The notes: generated by a model from the letters alone, not told the origin. A stretch of DNA of 64,000 bases from Burkholderia sp. HI2500 (GCF_002223055.1 NZ_NKFL01000004.1:496001-560000), one strand, 5' to 3'. Shown: positions 26,524 to 35,452, counted from the first letter of the stretch. Made by a program: numbers and translations.

Positions 26524-27660
26524 ATGTCCGATTCCCCCCGTCCGTCCGATCCCGCCAGCGAACAGCCGCTCGTTTTCGTCGACCTTGAAACCACTGGTGG
26601 CTCGCCCGCCGAACACCGCATCACCGAGATCGGCGTGGTCGAAATCGGCCCGTTCGGCGTGTCGACGTGGACGACGCTCGTCGATCCGGGGCAGCCGATT
26701 CCGCCGTTCATCCAGCAACTGACGGGCATTTCGGACGAGATGGTGCGCGATGCGCCGTCATTTGCGTCGCTGGCGCCGGCGTTGTTCGAGCGGCTCGACG
26801 GCAAGCTTTTCGTCGCGCACAACGCGAACTTCGACCGCGGCTTCCTGCGGGCCGAATTCGAGCGCGCCGGCTTCACGTTCAATCCCGATGTGCTGTGTAC
26901 GGTGCGGCTGTCGAAGGCGCTGTTTCCGCGTGAGTCGCGGCACGGCCTCGACGCGTTGATCGAGCGCCACGGCCTCGTGCCGGCTGCCCGCCATCGGGCG
27001 CTGGCGGATGCCGACCTGCTGTGGCAGTTCTGGCGCCTGTTGCACGATATCGTGCCGCTCGAGCGGCTGCGTGACCAGATCGCGCGCACGACGCGCCACT
27101 TCCGTCTGGGCGGCGACCTGACCGAAGCCTGGCTCGATACCGCGCCACCCGGCTGCGGTGCGTACGCACTGTTCGGGGAGGAGGATGTGCCGCTGTATGT
27201 TGGCCGCAGCGTGCGTGTGCGGCAGCGGCTGCGTGCGCTACTGATGGGCGAGCGCCGTTCGTCGAAGGAAATGCGACTGGCGCAGCAGGTGCGGCGGGTC
27301 GAATGGCGCGAGACCGGCAACGAGTTGGGGGCGATGCTGGCCGAAGCGCAATGGATTGCCCGGCTGCGACCGTCATACAACCGGCGCCTCGCGGCCGACG
27401 CCCGTGCCGGCGTTGCGCCCTGGCCGTTCGAAGGTGCGGTCGCATTCGAGGCGAGCGGCGAGCGCAGCCTGTTTCACGTGATCGACGGCTGGCGCTATCT
27501 CGGCGCGGCGGAGTCGCTCGACGCGGCCGCGCAACTCGCGGCCGACGGGACGGACGGTGTGTTCGAACCCTTTACCCATCGTCTGCTGCAGACGCATCTC
27601 GCACGCGGCCTGCAGCTGATTCCGCTCGCCGCGCTCATGCCTGCGGGGCAGGCGGGTTAA
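26524..27660 (+). CDS. DnaQ-like 3'-5' exonuclease fused to a GIY-YIG nuclease domain
   Basis: 378 residues. The N-terminal DEDDh exonuclease carries D20/E22 (VFVDLETTGG), D103 (HNANFDRGF) and H156/D161 (RHRALADADL), so the active site is complete. The second half has a GIY-YIG module (GAYALFGEEDVPLYVGRS, about residues 211-228; first motif is GAY rather than GIY) like that of UvrC and Cho. Such fusions are annotated as DNA polymerase III epsilon-like or Cho-like and are suspected in DNA repair. Single gene. Confidence 0.9.
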   Translation: MSDSPRPSDPASEQPLVFVDLETTGGSPAEHRITEIGVVEIGPFGVSTWTTLVDPGQPIPPFIQQLTGISDEMVRDAPSFASLAPALFERLDGKLFVAHNANFDRGFLRAEFERAGFTFNPDVLCTVRLSKALFPRESRHGLDALIERHGLVPAARHRALADADLLWQFWRLLHDIVPLERLRDQIARTTRHFRLGGDLTEAWLDTAPPGCGAYALFGEEDVPLYVGRSVRVRQRLRALLMGERRSSKEMRLAQQVRRVEWRETGNELGAMLAEAQWIARLRPSYNRRLAADARAGVAPWPFEGAVAFEASGERSLFHVIDGWRYLGAAESLDAAAQLAADGTDGVFEPFTHRLLQTHLARGLQLIPLAALMPAGQAG

Positions 27661-27694
27661 TCAGGCGCGGTCGCGCGACCCGCGCCCGCTGTCG

Positions 27695-28288
27695 TCAGCC
27701 GATCGCGCTTGCGCCGCCGGCCGAGCAGACGTGCGACAGCGCGGTGTCGAGTGCCTGCGTTTGCGTCGCGTCGTAGCGCGTGAGCGACTTCCAGTTGGCG
27801 ATGCTGCGCGCGAGCCGCGCCTGGCAATCAGGCGCATCCCGCAGCGGTGCAACCTGCGCGAGCCCCGCGAGCATTTTCTGCGTCAGCCGGTCGAGCGCCG
27901 GGCGCGTGCTGGTCGCGAGATCGGGCGGCGTGCCTTCCGGCGGCCGCGTCGCGCGCCAGGTCGCGAACAGCGCATTCTGCACATCCTTGCTCGCGGTGAT
28001 CTGATCCTCGAAGAACGTCCGTGCGAACGCGGGATCGACACCGGCCTGTGCCGCGCGCCTCTCGACTGACACGAGCAGTTCCGCTTCGCGCGGCCGGTCC
28101 TCGATTGCCTTGTGATTCGCCCATTTCCATCGGGCGACCGGTTCGGCGAGCGCGAGGCGCTGCGACGCGAGCGCGACGATATTGGTGAGGGCCGTGTCGT
28201 CACCGTCTGCATTGGCGATGCGCGGGGACGAGAAGAGGGCGACGCCGAGCGCGGCGACAGCGAGGCTGGCACGAATGGCTTGCTTCAT
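27695..28288 (-). CDS. Secreted chorismate mutase, AroQ gamma class
   Basis: 197 residues. Signal peptide with cleavage near residue 27 (IANA). The mature protein matches exported AroQ-gamma enzymes: LASQRLALAEPVARWKW (R44 and K55 correspond to catalytic residues of the Mycobacterium tuberculosis periplasmic enzyme), IEDRPREAELL and FFEDQITASKDVQNALF. Length fits the family. It would turn chorismate into prephenate in the periplasm, where a cyclophilic dehydratase could make phenylpyruvate. Cysteines near the C terminus (DCQARLA, HVCSAG) may form a disulfide. It stands alone. Confidence 0.88.
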   Translation of the reverse strand: MKQAIRASLAVAALGVALFSSPRIANADGDDTALTNIVALASQRLALAEPVARWKWANHKAIEDRPREAELLVSVERRAAQAGVDPAFARTFFEDQITASKDVQNALFATWRATRPPEGTPPDLATSTRPALDRLTQKMLAGLAQVAPLRDAPDCQARLARSIANWKSLTRYDATQTQALDTALSHVCSAGGASAIG

Positions 28289-28379
28289 CGGAACGATCAG
28301 GAGAGCCGGACGGGCCGGAAGTGGAAAACCAGAAGGATAGACGAAGACAGTCGCGCGGCGTAGCGCAGCGACCGGAGAA

Positions 28380-28511
28380 TCAGCAGGCGAGCTGATCCGG
28401 CACCGTCAGGCTGTTGCGGCCCGGGTGCGAGGCGAATTGCGCGCGATGCGCAGTGATGTACCGCACGATAGCGATGATCGACACGTGGCGGTTACAGAAC
28501 CGGACAGGCGT
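28380..28511 (-). pseudogene. Possible detached C-terminal part of the small gene upstream
   Basis: Directly after the stop of the 48-residue small gene the same frame stays open for 43 codons (ending NSLTVPDQLAC) with codon use like real Burkholderia genes (third positions mostly G or C). It could be the rest of one gene broken by a TGA at 28512-28514, a readthrough product, or a separate short frame starting at a GTG (RHVSIIAIVRY region) without a ribosome site. Confidence 0.3.
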
Positions 28512-28658
28512 TCACTTCGGCGAGTACAGCTTGTGCTGCTCGTCGAAGAATGCCCGCACGTGGTCGGGCAATTCGGCGAGGAATTCCACGCCGACGGGTT
28601 CCGGATCCGGGCTCATCACTTGCTCCGGCGGTGGCATGCGGGTTGGTCTTTCGTCCAT
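28512..28658 (-). CDS. Small acidic protein, 48 residues
   Basis: Begins MDERPTRMPPPEQ and contains a compact helical segment VEFLAELPDHVRAFFDEQHK. GGAG lies 8 nt upstream of the ATG at 28658 (another ATG two codons earlier is too close to that site). No signal peptide. No family recognised. The frame continues past its TGA, as described in the next entry downstream. Confidence 0.5.
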   Translation of the reverse strand: MDERPTRMPPPEQVMSPDPEPVGVEFLAELPDHVRAFFDEQHKLYSPK

Positions 28659-28855
28659 GGTCATTTCTCCAGCAGGTTCGATGATTATCAACCTCGTGCT
28701 TGGATTTATGCCAGTGGCGAATCGTTAGATTTTGTCTCTGTTGTATTAACGGCACATGCGCTCTGGCGCGTGCTGCGATGCCGACTACTGCATCGTGCGG
28801 AATCGGCGGCAATCGGGCCGCTTGTTATACTTGCGCGCACTTTTTCTGGACCGCG

Positions 28856-29245
28856 ATGAAACGAACGACGCGATGGATCGGCCTCGTATGGCTGGCGCTG
28901 GTACTGAACGTACTGTCGCCCGTCATGGGCTATGCGCGTCTTGCGTCGAGCGGCTCCGGTCAGCTCACGCTCGAGTTGTGCAGTGCAGCGGGCGCCCGCC
29001 AGATCGTGCTCGCGCAGGCGGGCGGCGATCACGACACGTCGTCGTTCGACCATGCCGGCGTGCCGCACTGCGTGTACTGCCCCGGCTTCGCGGCGAACGT
29101 GGCGCTCGGGTCGAGCCTGCCCGCCCTGCCGGGCTTCGTGCGGACGTTCGCCTATCGCGCGGCCGCGCCCGCCATTCCCGATCTTCCCCGCCAGGGCATC
29201 CGTCTCGCGCAGCCTCGCGCCCCGCCTGAAAACGCTCCGATCTGA
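28856..29245 (+). CDS. DUF2946 family exported protein
   Basis: 129 residues. A basic N terminus and hydrophobic segment (IGLVWLALVLNVLSPVMGYA) form a signal peptide or anchor. The mature part has the DUF2946 pattern: a cysteine (LELCSAAG), a His/Asp stretch (GGDHDTSSFDHAG) and HCVYCPGFAAN with a CxxC pair, which looks metal binding. DUF2946 genes often sit next to TonB-dependent receptors and copper-related genes, as here: the receptor starts 125 bp downstream on the same strand. A role in copper or other metal handling is inference. Confidence 0.75.
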   Translation: MKRTTRWIGLVWLALVLNVLSPVMGYARLASSGSGQLTLELCSAAGARQIVLAQAGGDHDTSSFDHAGVPHCVYCPGFAANVALGSSLPALPGFVRTFAYRAAAPAIPDLPRQGIRLAQPRAPPENAPI

Positions 29246-29369
29246 TTGATGTCGTCCGCGCGCCCCGGTGGCGCGCGTGCCGTCCGCGGCCGGGCCGCGT
29301 GCCGCGCCGTCCGGGCGCGGCGCGCGCTCGTGTCCGGCGGCGTCCGATCACGTTTTCAGGAATTCACTC

Positions 29370-31736
29370 ATGTCCTCTCCCTTCGCCGCGCGGCCGTCGC
29401 GCGGCCGGCTCGCGCTCGCATGCGCGGTCGCTTTCACGTGGCCTGCCGCCCATGCGGCCTCGACCGACGCTGCACGCGGCGCTGCCGCGCGCGGTGGCGT
29501 GGAGCGTGCCGCCGATGCCGCCGCTCCCGCTTCGGCCGTCGCAATCGCGCCGCCGGCGCCGGCGGCCGGCGAAACGCTGAGCGCCGTCAGCGTGACCGCG
29601 CAGCGGCAACCGGTCGATCCGGATACCCCGGCCGTCGTCACGTCGATCACGCGCGAGCAGATCGAGTCGCACACCAACGTCACCACCGAGGACGCGCTGA
29701 AGTACGCGCCGAACCTGATGGTCCGCAAGCGCTATATCGGCGACCGCAACAGCGTGTTCGCAGGCCGCGACTTCAACGAACTGCAGAGCGCGCGCGGGCT
29801 CGTCTACGCCGACGGCGTGCTGCTGTCGAACCTGCTCGGCTCGAGCTACGCGTATCCGCCGCGGTGGTCGCTGATTCCGCCGGACGATATCGCGCGCGTC
29901 GACGTGCTCTATGGCCCCTTTTCAGCGCTGTATCCGGGCAACTCGATCGGCTCGACCGTGCTGCTCACGACGCGCCGCCCGGAAAAGCTCGAGGCGTCGC
30001 TGTCGACGCAGTTCTTCACGCAGCGCTATCACGACGGCTACGGATTCGCGGACAGTTTCGGCGGCAATCACCAGACCGCACGGATCGCGAACCGGGTCGG
30101 CCGGTTCTGGTTCGCGCTGTCGCTCGACCGGCTCGAGAACAACGGTCAGCCGATGCAGTATGCGAGCCCCAATTCGGCATACAACCCGAAGCTCGGCGCC
30201 GCCGTGCCCGTGACGGGCGCCGCGACCGACATCGGGCCCAATGGCAAGCCGCGGACGATCGTCGGCGCGCAGACGATCGAGCGGACCGAGCAGCTCAACG
30301 AGACGGTGCGGATGGGCTATGCGTTCACCGATCACGTCGATGCAACGCTCACGCTCGGACATTGGGAGAACCATTACCGGCAGCACGGCGAAACCTTCCT
30401 GCGCGATGCGGCCGGCAATCCAGTCTACGGCGGCAACGTGTCGATCGGCGGCCGGAACATGACCGTCGCGCCGAACGCGTTCGCGCCGCAGCGCGGCGAC
30501 CAGGAGAACTGGCTGTATGCGCTCGGCCTGAATGGCCGGCTCGATTCCGGCTGGCGCCTGTCGGGCGTCGTGTCTGCGTACGACGTGTCGCGCGACGTGC
30601 AACGCTCGGCGTCGACCGTGCAGGGCGGCGCAGGCACGCTGTTCCAGGGCGAAGGCACCGGCTGGCGCACGCTCGACCTGAAGGCCGAGGCGCCGGAAGT
30701 GAAGGGCCACACGTTCACGTTCGGCTATCACTACGACAATTACTTCCTGCGCAACGTCACGTACAACACGGCCGACTGGCTGGCAGGGCCAACCACGTCG
30801 CTGTCGAGCGTCTATCGCGGCGACACGCGCACGCAGGCGCTGTTCGGGCAGGACGCGTGGCGCTTCGCGCCGGGCTGGCTCGCGACGCTGGGGCTGCGCT
30901 ACGAGCGCTGGGATGCGTACGGCGGTGCGCTCGGCAATGCAACGGGCACGCTCGGCTATGCGGACCGCAGCGCGAATGCGCTGTCGCCGAAGGTCGCGTT
31001 GCAATGGGATGCGACCGACGTCTGGCGCTTCCGGCTGTCGTTCGCGACCGGCACGCGTTTCCCGACGGTCGGCGAACTGTTCCAGGGCACGATCTCGAAC
31101 AACACGATCGTCAACAACAACCCGAGCCTGCGGCCGGAAAAGGCGATCGACTGGGACTTCACGGCCGAACGCGACGTCGGTGTCGGCGTCGTGCGTGCCA
31201 GCGTGTTCCAGAGCGACCTGCGCGATTCGATCTACAGCCAGACGACGGTGTCGGGCGCGACGACGGTGACCAACATCTCGAACGTCGATCGCGTGCGCGT
31301 GCGCGGCGTCGAGCTCGCGTTCAGCGGCGAGAACGTCGGTTTGAAGGGGCTCGCGATCGACGCGAACGTGTCGGCGAGCAATGCACAGATCCTCGCCGAT
31401 GCCGCGAATCCCGCGTATGTCGGCTCGCGCTTTCCGCGGATTCCGCGCATGCGTGCGAACCTGCTCGCGTCGTATCGCTTCGACGAGCACTGGCTCGCGA
31501 GCGTCGGCGTGCGCTACTCGGGCCGCCAGTTCAACACGCTCGACAACAGCGACGTGAACCCGGACGTCTACGGCGGCACGAGCGCGTTCACGGTCGTCGA
31601 CCTGAAGGCGCGCTACCGCGTCGACCGTCACTGGACTGCGTCGCTCGGCATCGACAACCTGACGGACCGCCGCTATTACGTGTTCCACCCGTATCCGGGC
31701 CGTACTTTCTATGGAGAACTGAAATGGTCGCTGTGA
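29370..31736 (+). CDS. TonB-dependent outer membrane receptor
   Basis: 788 residues. Signal peptide with cleavage after AAHA (about residue 30). A low-complexity Ala-rich segment of about 40 residues precedes the TonB box-like LSAVSVTAQ. The plug domain (VVTSITREQIESH, VDVLYGPFSALYPGNSIGSTVLLTT) is followed by a 22-strand barrel ending FYGELKWSL. No N-terminal signalling domain, so it does not act through a FecR-type system. The substrate is unknown; the preceding DUF2946 gene suggests a metal such as copper. The start at 29370 follows the downstream-most good signal-peptide Met. Confidence 0.92.
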   Translation: MSSPFAARPSRGRLALACAVAFTWPAAHAASTDAARGAAARGGVERAADAAAPASAVAIAPPAPAAGETLSAVSVTAQRQPVDPDTPAVVTSITREQIESHTNVTTEDALKYAPNLMVRKRYIGDRNSVFAGRDFNELQSARGLVYADGVLLSNLLGSSYAYPPRWSLIPPDDIARVDVLYGPFSALYPGNSIGSTVLLTTRRPEKLEASLSTQFFTQRYHDGYGFADSFGGNHQTARIANRVGRFWFALSLDRLENNGQPMQYASPNSAYNPKLGAAVPVTGAATDIGPNGKPRTIVGAQTIERTEQLNETVRMGYAFTDHVDATLTLGHWENHYRQHGETFLRDAAGNPVYGGNVSIGGRNMTVAPNAFAPQRGDQENWLYALGLNGRLDSGWRLSGVVSAYDVSRDVQRSASTVQGGAGTLFQGEGTGWRTLDLKAEAPEVKGHTFTFGYHYDNYFLRNVTYNTADWLAGPTTSLSSVYRGDTRTQALFGQDAWRFAPGWLATLGLRYERWDAYGGALGNATGTLGYADRSANALSPKVALQWDATDVWRFRLSFATGTRFPTVGELFQGTISNNTIVNNNPSLRPEKAIDWDFTAERDVGVGVVRASVFQSDLRDSIYSQTTVSGATTVTNISNVDRVRVRGVELAFSGENVGLKGLAIDANVSASNAQILADAANPAYVGSRFPRIPRMRANLLASYRFDEHWLASVGVRYSGRQFNTLDNSDVNPDVYGGTSAFTVVDLKARYRVDRHWTASLGIDNLTDRRYYVFHPYPGRTFYGELKWSL

Positions 31737-31970
31737 GATCGCTCGCGGCAGGCGGCGCGCTGTGGTGCGCGTTGCCGTCGCCAGCCGATGCCCGAGCGTT
31801 TGCGCGCGGCGCTCGAAGCGGGATGGAGAGGGGAGATGCCGCGCACCGTGTGGATCGGGCGCGATGATGCACGCGAAGCGCGCAGTGGACTGCTGGCGGC
31901 CGACATACTCGACGGCTGGTTGCGGCGCGCGAAGTGCTGAACGGGCCGGCGGCGCGCGGCGAGCGTGCCG
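31724..31970 (+). pseudogene. Possible frameshifted remnant after the TonB receptor
   Basis: An ATG at 31724 overlaps the receptor stop by 13 nt and opens a 47-codon frame (MVAVRSLAAGGALWCALPSP). Its end is not protein-like, but from about 31788 another frame reads PERLRAALEAGWRGEMPRTV and continues plausibly to about 31970 (LLAADILDGWFAAREVLNG) before running antisense into the next gene. A one-base shift near 31790 would join the two into one product of about 80 residues. No family recognised. Confidence 0.3.
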
Positions 31971-32019
31971 CGCGCCGGCCTGATGCGAAAACGCGCCCGA
32001 AGGCGCGTGGAGAGAAGCG

Positions 32020-32274
32020 TCAGGCCGCTCGCTTGAATAGCCGGATCACGAACAGCAGGATCACCGCGCCGACGACCGCGACGATCACCGAACCGATGAA
32101 GCCGCTGCCGACGCTGAGGCCGAGTATCCCGGCGAGCCAGCCGCCGATCACCGCGCCGACGATCCCGACGATGATGTCGACGATCAGCCCGAAGCCGCCG
32201 CCCTTGACGAGCAAGCCGGCAAGCCAGCCGGCGATCGCGCCGATGATGAGCCACATTATCAAGCCATGAGTCAT
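32020..32274 (-). CDS. GlsB/YeaQ/YmgE family stress-response membrane protein
   Basis: 84 residues with three glycine-rich membrane helices (LIMWLIIGAIAGWLAGLLVKG, then IVDIIVGIVGAVIGGWLAGI, then the C-terminal VIVAVVGAVILLFVIRLF). The family (transglycosylase-associated protein) is linked to stress and stationary phase but lacks a defined activity. ATG at 32274 with GAGAGGA upstream. Single gene; the 260 bp upstream hold no gene. Confidence 0.92.
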   Translation of the reverse strand: MTHGLIMWLIIGAIAGWLAGLLVKGGGFGLIVDIIVGIVGAVIGGWLAGILGLSVGSGFIGSVIVAVVGAVILLFVIRLFKRAA

Positions 32275-32535
32275 GGTTGTCCTCTCCTTGAGTGGTGTCG
32301 AAAGACCGGACGTCGGCTGTGCGCCGCAAGCTGAATGAAGGCGGCATCGCGACCCGCCGCGCCGCCCACGCAATGTAACGCGATAGACGGGTCGGAATCG
32401 TTAAGTAATGTTATGCATCCTTAACGGGATTTTCCAGGGAATTTGTCTACCTACGGCATGGCTCGCGCACGGGCAATACGCGACGAAATGAATTTGTAAG
32501 AAAAGACCGCCGGTGAAGCCGGTCGGCCATCGGCG

Positions 32536-32748
32536 TCATCGTTCGTGCATCGATGCCTGCATGCCCGTGTCGGGCAATCCGTCGCCTGCGTCGGCGATCA
32601 GCCGTGCGACGGTCGCGGGTTCGCCGATCGCTTCTATCGACAGCAGCGCGAAGCGGGCGAGAAAGAGCGACGCATCGGCTTCACCGATTCGCGTCATCGT
32701 GCGGCACAGGTCGGTGTAGAGCGTGTCGCGTTCGGTGTCCGTCATCAT
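32536..32748 (-). CDS. DUF2783-like small protein
   Basis: 70 residues, helical and acidic (TLYTDLCRTMTRIGEADASLFLARFALLS region). Its ATG overlaps the stop of the monooxygenase gene (ATGA at 32748-32745), so translation is coupled. Small DUF2783 proteins are found next to flavin monooxygenases of this type; role unknown. Confidence 0.75.
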   Translation of the reverse strand: MMTDTERDTLYTDLCRTMTRIGEADASLFLARFALLSIEAIGEPATVARLIADAGDGLPDTGMQASMHER

Positions 32749-34478
32749 GCGGTCTCCTGAGGATCGGTTGATGCGCCCGGGCGAAGTGCGCGTTCGAGCG
32801 CGGCGGTTACGTCGCTCGCGCGAGCATCGTGCCAGCGGCCGAGTACGTGACCGTCCGGACGCACGAGATAGACGGTGCCGTCGCGCGCGCCGTACCTGTC
32901 GAACAGTCGGCCGTCGTCGTCATGGCCGCCGCAGGCCGGTTGCCGCGGCGCCGCATATCGCGCGAGCGTGACGAGCGCGAACGGTATCCGCGCTGCCTGC
33001 AGACGCTGTTCAAGCTCGGCGAGCGTCGGATCGGGTACGCCGTCGGACGTGAAGCAGAACGCGGTGAAGCGCGGGGCGACGAGGTCGGTCAGGTGGCCGC
33101 GGCGCATGCCGCCGCCGTGCGCCGTGTACCGCATCAGCGGACATTCGGCGAGCACCGTGCCGGGCGCAGGGCCGGCCGAAAACGTGTCGCGTTCGGCTGC
33201 GTTGAGCGACGACGTCGCATACGCGATGGCGGTCGTCTGGCGCGGATTGATCAGCGAGCGCAGTGCCGGATGCCGGACCGCGAGCGACAGCACGGCCTTG
33301 CGCATCAGGTCGAACGCAAACGACGGCGGCGCCATGAACTCGGTGCTCTTCGTGCCGTAGCGCAGGTTCTCGTGCGTCGCGAACACGCGTTCGTCCGAGT
33401 AGTTGTCGAGCAGCGTGTCCGATGCGAGCCCGCGAGTCACGTACGCGAGTTTCCATGCAAGGTTGTCGGCATCGTCGATGCCCGAATTCGCACCGCGCAC
33501 GCCGAAGATCGGCACGAGATGCGCGGCGTCGCCGCAGAACAGCACGCGGCCGTGCCGATAGCGTTCGAGCGTCAGCGCATTCGCCTTGTAGATCGTGATC
33601 CAGATCGGCGACCAGTCGCCGTGCTCGCCCATCATGTCGAGCAGGTTCTGCACGCGGGGGATCACGTTCTCCGGTTTGATGGCCGCTTCGGGATCCTCAT
33701 CGTCACGCAACTGGTAGTCGATTCGCCACACGTTGTCGGGCTGCTTGTGGACGAGTACCGTCGAGCCCGGGTTTGACGACGGATCGAAGTATGCGAGCCG
33801 TTCGGTCGGCCGGTCGCTGTCGAGCGCGATGTCGACGATCACGTAGCGGCCCTCGTAGCTCGTGCCCTGCAGCGACAGGCCGAGCGCTTCGCGCATCGTG
33901 CTGCGACCGCCGTCGCACGCGACGACCCAGTCGGCGTCGAGTGCGTAGCCGCCGAGCGGTGTGTCGACGTCCAGGCGCACGCCGTCCGGTTGCCGGGTCA
34001 CGCCGGTGACTTTCGCTTGCCAGCGGATCTCGATGAGTTCGGGGCGGCGCAGTGCGGCGTCGAGCAGGAATTGCTCGATGTGATACTGCGCGAGATTGAT
34101 CATCGGCGGCAGCTTCTGGTTTTCGTCCTGCGGCATCGTGAAATGCAGCACTTCGTCGCGACGGTAGAAGCTGCGTCCGCCGGTCCACGGCAACCCCGTG
34201 CGCAGGAAGTCGTCGAGCGCACCGAGCCGCTCGATGATCTCGAGGCTGCGCCGCGAGATGCAGATCGCGCGGCTGCCGTGGCAGACCGCATCGTCGGCCT
34301 CGATCAGCACGCTGCGGATGCCGTGGTTCGCCAGACCGAGCGCGACGGCGAGGCCGACGGGGCCGCCGCCGACGATCGCTACGCGATGCCGGTGTGGATC
34401 GATACCGTCGTCGCAGGCCGGCAGATGCGCGGGATGGCGCTCGGCGACGAACGGGTAGGGCTTGAAGTCGATATCCAT
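32745..34478 (-). CDS. FAD-dependent aromatic monooxygenase, MhpA-like
   Basis: 577 residues. FAD/NADPH-type group A hydroxylase: dinucleotide motif VAIVGGGPVGLAVALG (about 33-48), DG motif VVACDGGRSTMREALG (about 186-201) and the second FAD motif GRVLFCGDAAHLVPIFGVRG (about 309-328). A thioredoxin-like C-terminal domain follows. Closest recognisable relatives hydroxylate 3-(3-hydroxyphenyl)propionate and similar phenols; the true substrate is unknown because no ring-cleavage or hydrolase genes are adjacent. The first gene of a pair with the DUF2783 gene, downstream of a LuxR-type regulator on the same strand. Confidence 0.88.
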   Translation of the reverse strand: MDIDFKPYPFVAERHPAHLPACDDGIDPHRHRVAIVGGGPVGLAVALGLANHGIRSVLIEADDAVCHGSRAICISRRSLEIIERLGALDDFLRTGLPWTGGRSFYRRDEVLHFTMPQDENQKLPPMINLAQYHIEQFLLDAALRRPELIEIRWQAKVTGVTRQPDGVRLDVDTPLGGYALDADWVVACDGGRSTMREALGLSLQGTSYEGRYVIVDIALDSDRPTERLAYFDPSSNPGSTVLVHKQPDNVWRIDYQLRDDEDPEAAIKPENVIPRVQNLLDMMGEHGDWSPIWITIYKANALTLERYRHGRVLFCGDAAHLVPIFGVRGANSGIDDADNLAWKLAYVTRGLASDTLLDNYSDERVFATHENLRYGTKSTEFMAPPSFAFDLMRKAVLSLAVRHPALRSLINPRQTTAIAYATSSLNAAERDTFSAGPAPGTVLAECPLMRYTAHGGGMRRGHLTDLVAPRFTAFCFTSDGVPDPTLAELEQRLQAARIPFALVTLARYAAPRQPACGGHDDDGRLFDRYGARDGTVYLVRPDGHVLGRWHDARASDVTAALERALRPGASTDPQETA

Positions 34479-34642
34479 CGTTGGCTTCCGGGGGAGGGCA
34501 GTTCGACGTGCACGCGCGCCGGGGCAACGCGTGCAGGCAGTCGAAGCAGTATGGAAGCCGGGCGGAAGTCCGCTGTCCCCATTCCGGGTACAGCAAGCCG
34601 ACCGGGATTTACCCCGATTCGGTCATCGCAGGCCGGTTCGGT

Positions 34643-35452
34643 TCAGGGCTGCAGGCAGAGTGCGAACAACTCGCGCTGGCTCGAGATGCCCAGGCGCCGG
34701 TAGGCGCGTTTCTGGTACGTGACGACGCTCGACGCCTTCACGCCGATCGTCTCGCCGATCTCTTGTGCGGTCTGGCCTTCGAGCACACCGCGCAGCACGT
34801 CGAGTTCACGCTTGGACAGCGCCGGGCAGGCGCTGCGCAGCCGCGCGAGCATCCGTTGCGGGATCCCGATCTGCGCGGCACCGGCGAGCGCGTAGTGATG
34901 CTTCGCGGCCTGCGCGATCAGCGGCGCGAGCACTTCGATCTCCGCGATCTCGCGCGGCTGGAACGCGCCGCTGCGATGCGCGCGGTACAAATTGATCGAC
35001 AGCCAGCTCGCATCGTTGGGCTGCATCAGCAACGACAGCCGGTCGGACACGTCGGGGCCGCGATAGCAGGCCGCTCGATACGCTTCATGAACGATCTCGT
35101 CGCCGGCCTGCTGGTGCAGCAGCAGGTCGGGGCGGCGCGTGCCGCGAGGTGCGCTCGACACGATCGTCTGGTTGCCGTCGAGCGCGTAGAAGTGTCGCGC
35201 GTAGGTGTCGGCGACGTCGCGCAGGTAGCGGCCGCCGCGATGGTCGGCGACGGATAGCGTGCGCGGACGGTTGCCGAACTCGTACGCGAAGATCGTGCAT
35301 TGCGTGACCGACAGCGCATCGTCGAACAGCTTCAGCACTTCGGCTGCGAATGCGTTGGGCTCGTTGCCGCCGATCGCGGCGACAAGGCGCGTCGCACGTG
35401 ACACGTCCAGTTGCCCGGTGAGGTTCGGTCGCTCGAGACGCCAGGTGCGCAT
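34643..35452 (-). CDS. LuxR-family transcriptional regulator
   Basis: 269 residues. The C-terminal GerE helix-turn-helix is clear (LSKRELDVLRGVLEGQTAQE and IGVKASSVVTYQKRAYRRLG, about residues 205-262). The N-terminal about 190 residues show no autoinducer-binding signature and may be an effector domain of unknown type. It is 164 bp upstream of the MhpA-like gene in the same direction and probably controls it. Confidence 0.88.
   Translation of the reverse strand: MRTWRLERPNLTGQLDVSRATRLVAAIGGNEPNAFAAEVLKLFDDALSVTQCTIFAYEFGNRPRTLSVADHRGGRYLRDVADTYARHFYALDGNQTIVSSAPRGTRRPDLLLHQQAGDEIVHEAYRAACYRGPDVSDRLSLLMQPNDASWLSINLYRAHRSGAFQPREIAEIEVLAPLIAQAAKHHYALAGAAQIGIPQRMLARLRSACPALSKRELDVLRGVLEGQTAQEIGETIGVKASSVVTYQKRAYRRLGISSQRELFALCLQP

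Noticed and set aside
28512..28514. TGA in the small gene as a selenocysteine codon
   Set aside because: No SECIS-like hairpin was recognised directly downstream and no redox motif surrounds it; a plain stop or a nonsense change is simpler.
31788..32269. Continuous frame from inside the receptor tail through the GlsB-like gene
   Set aside because: Past about 31970 it is antisense to the well-supported GlsB/YeaQ gene, so only the first part was kept as a possible remnant.
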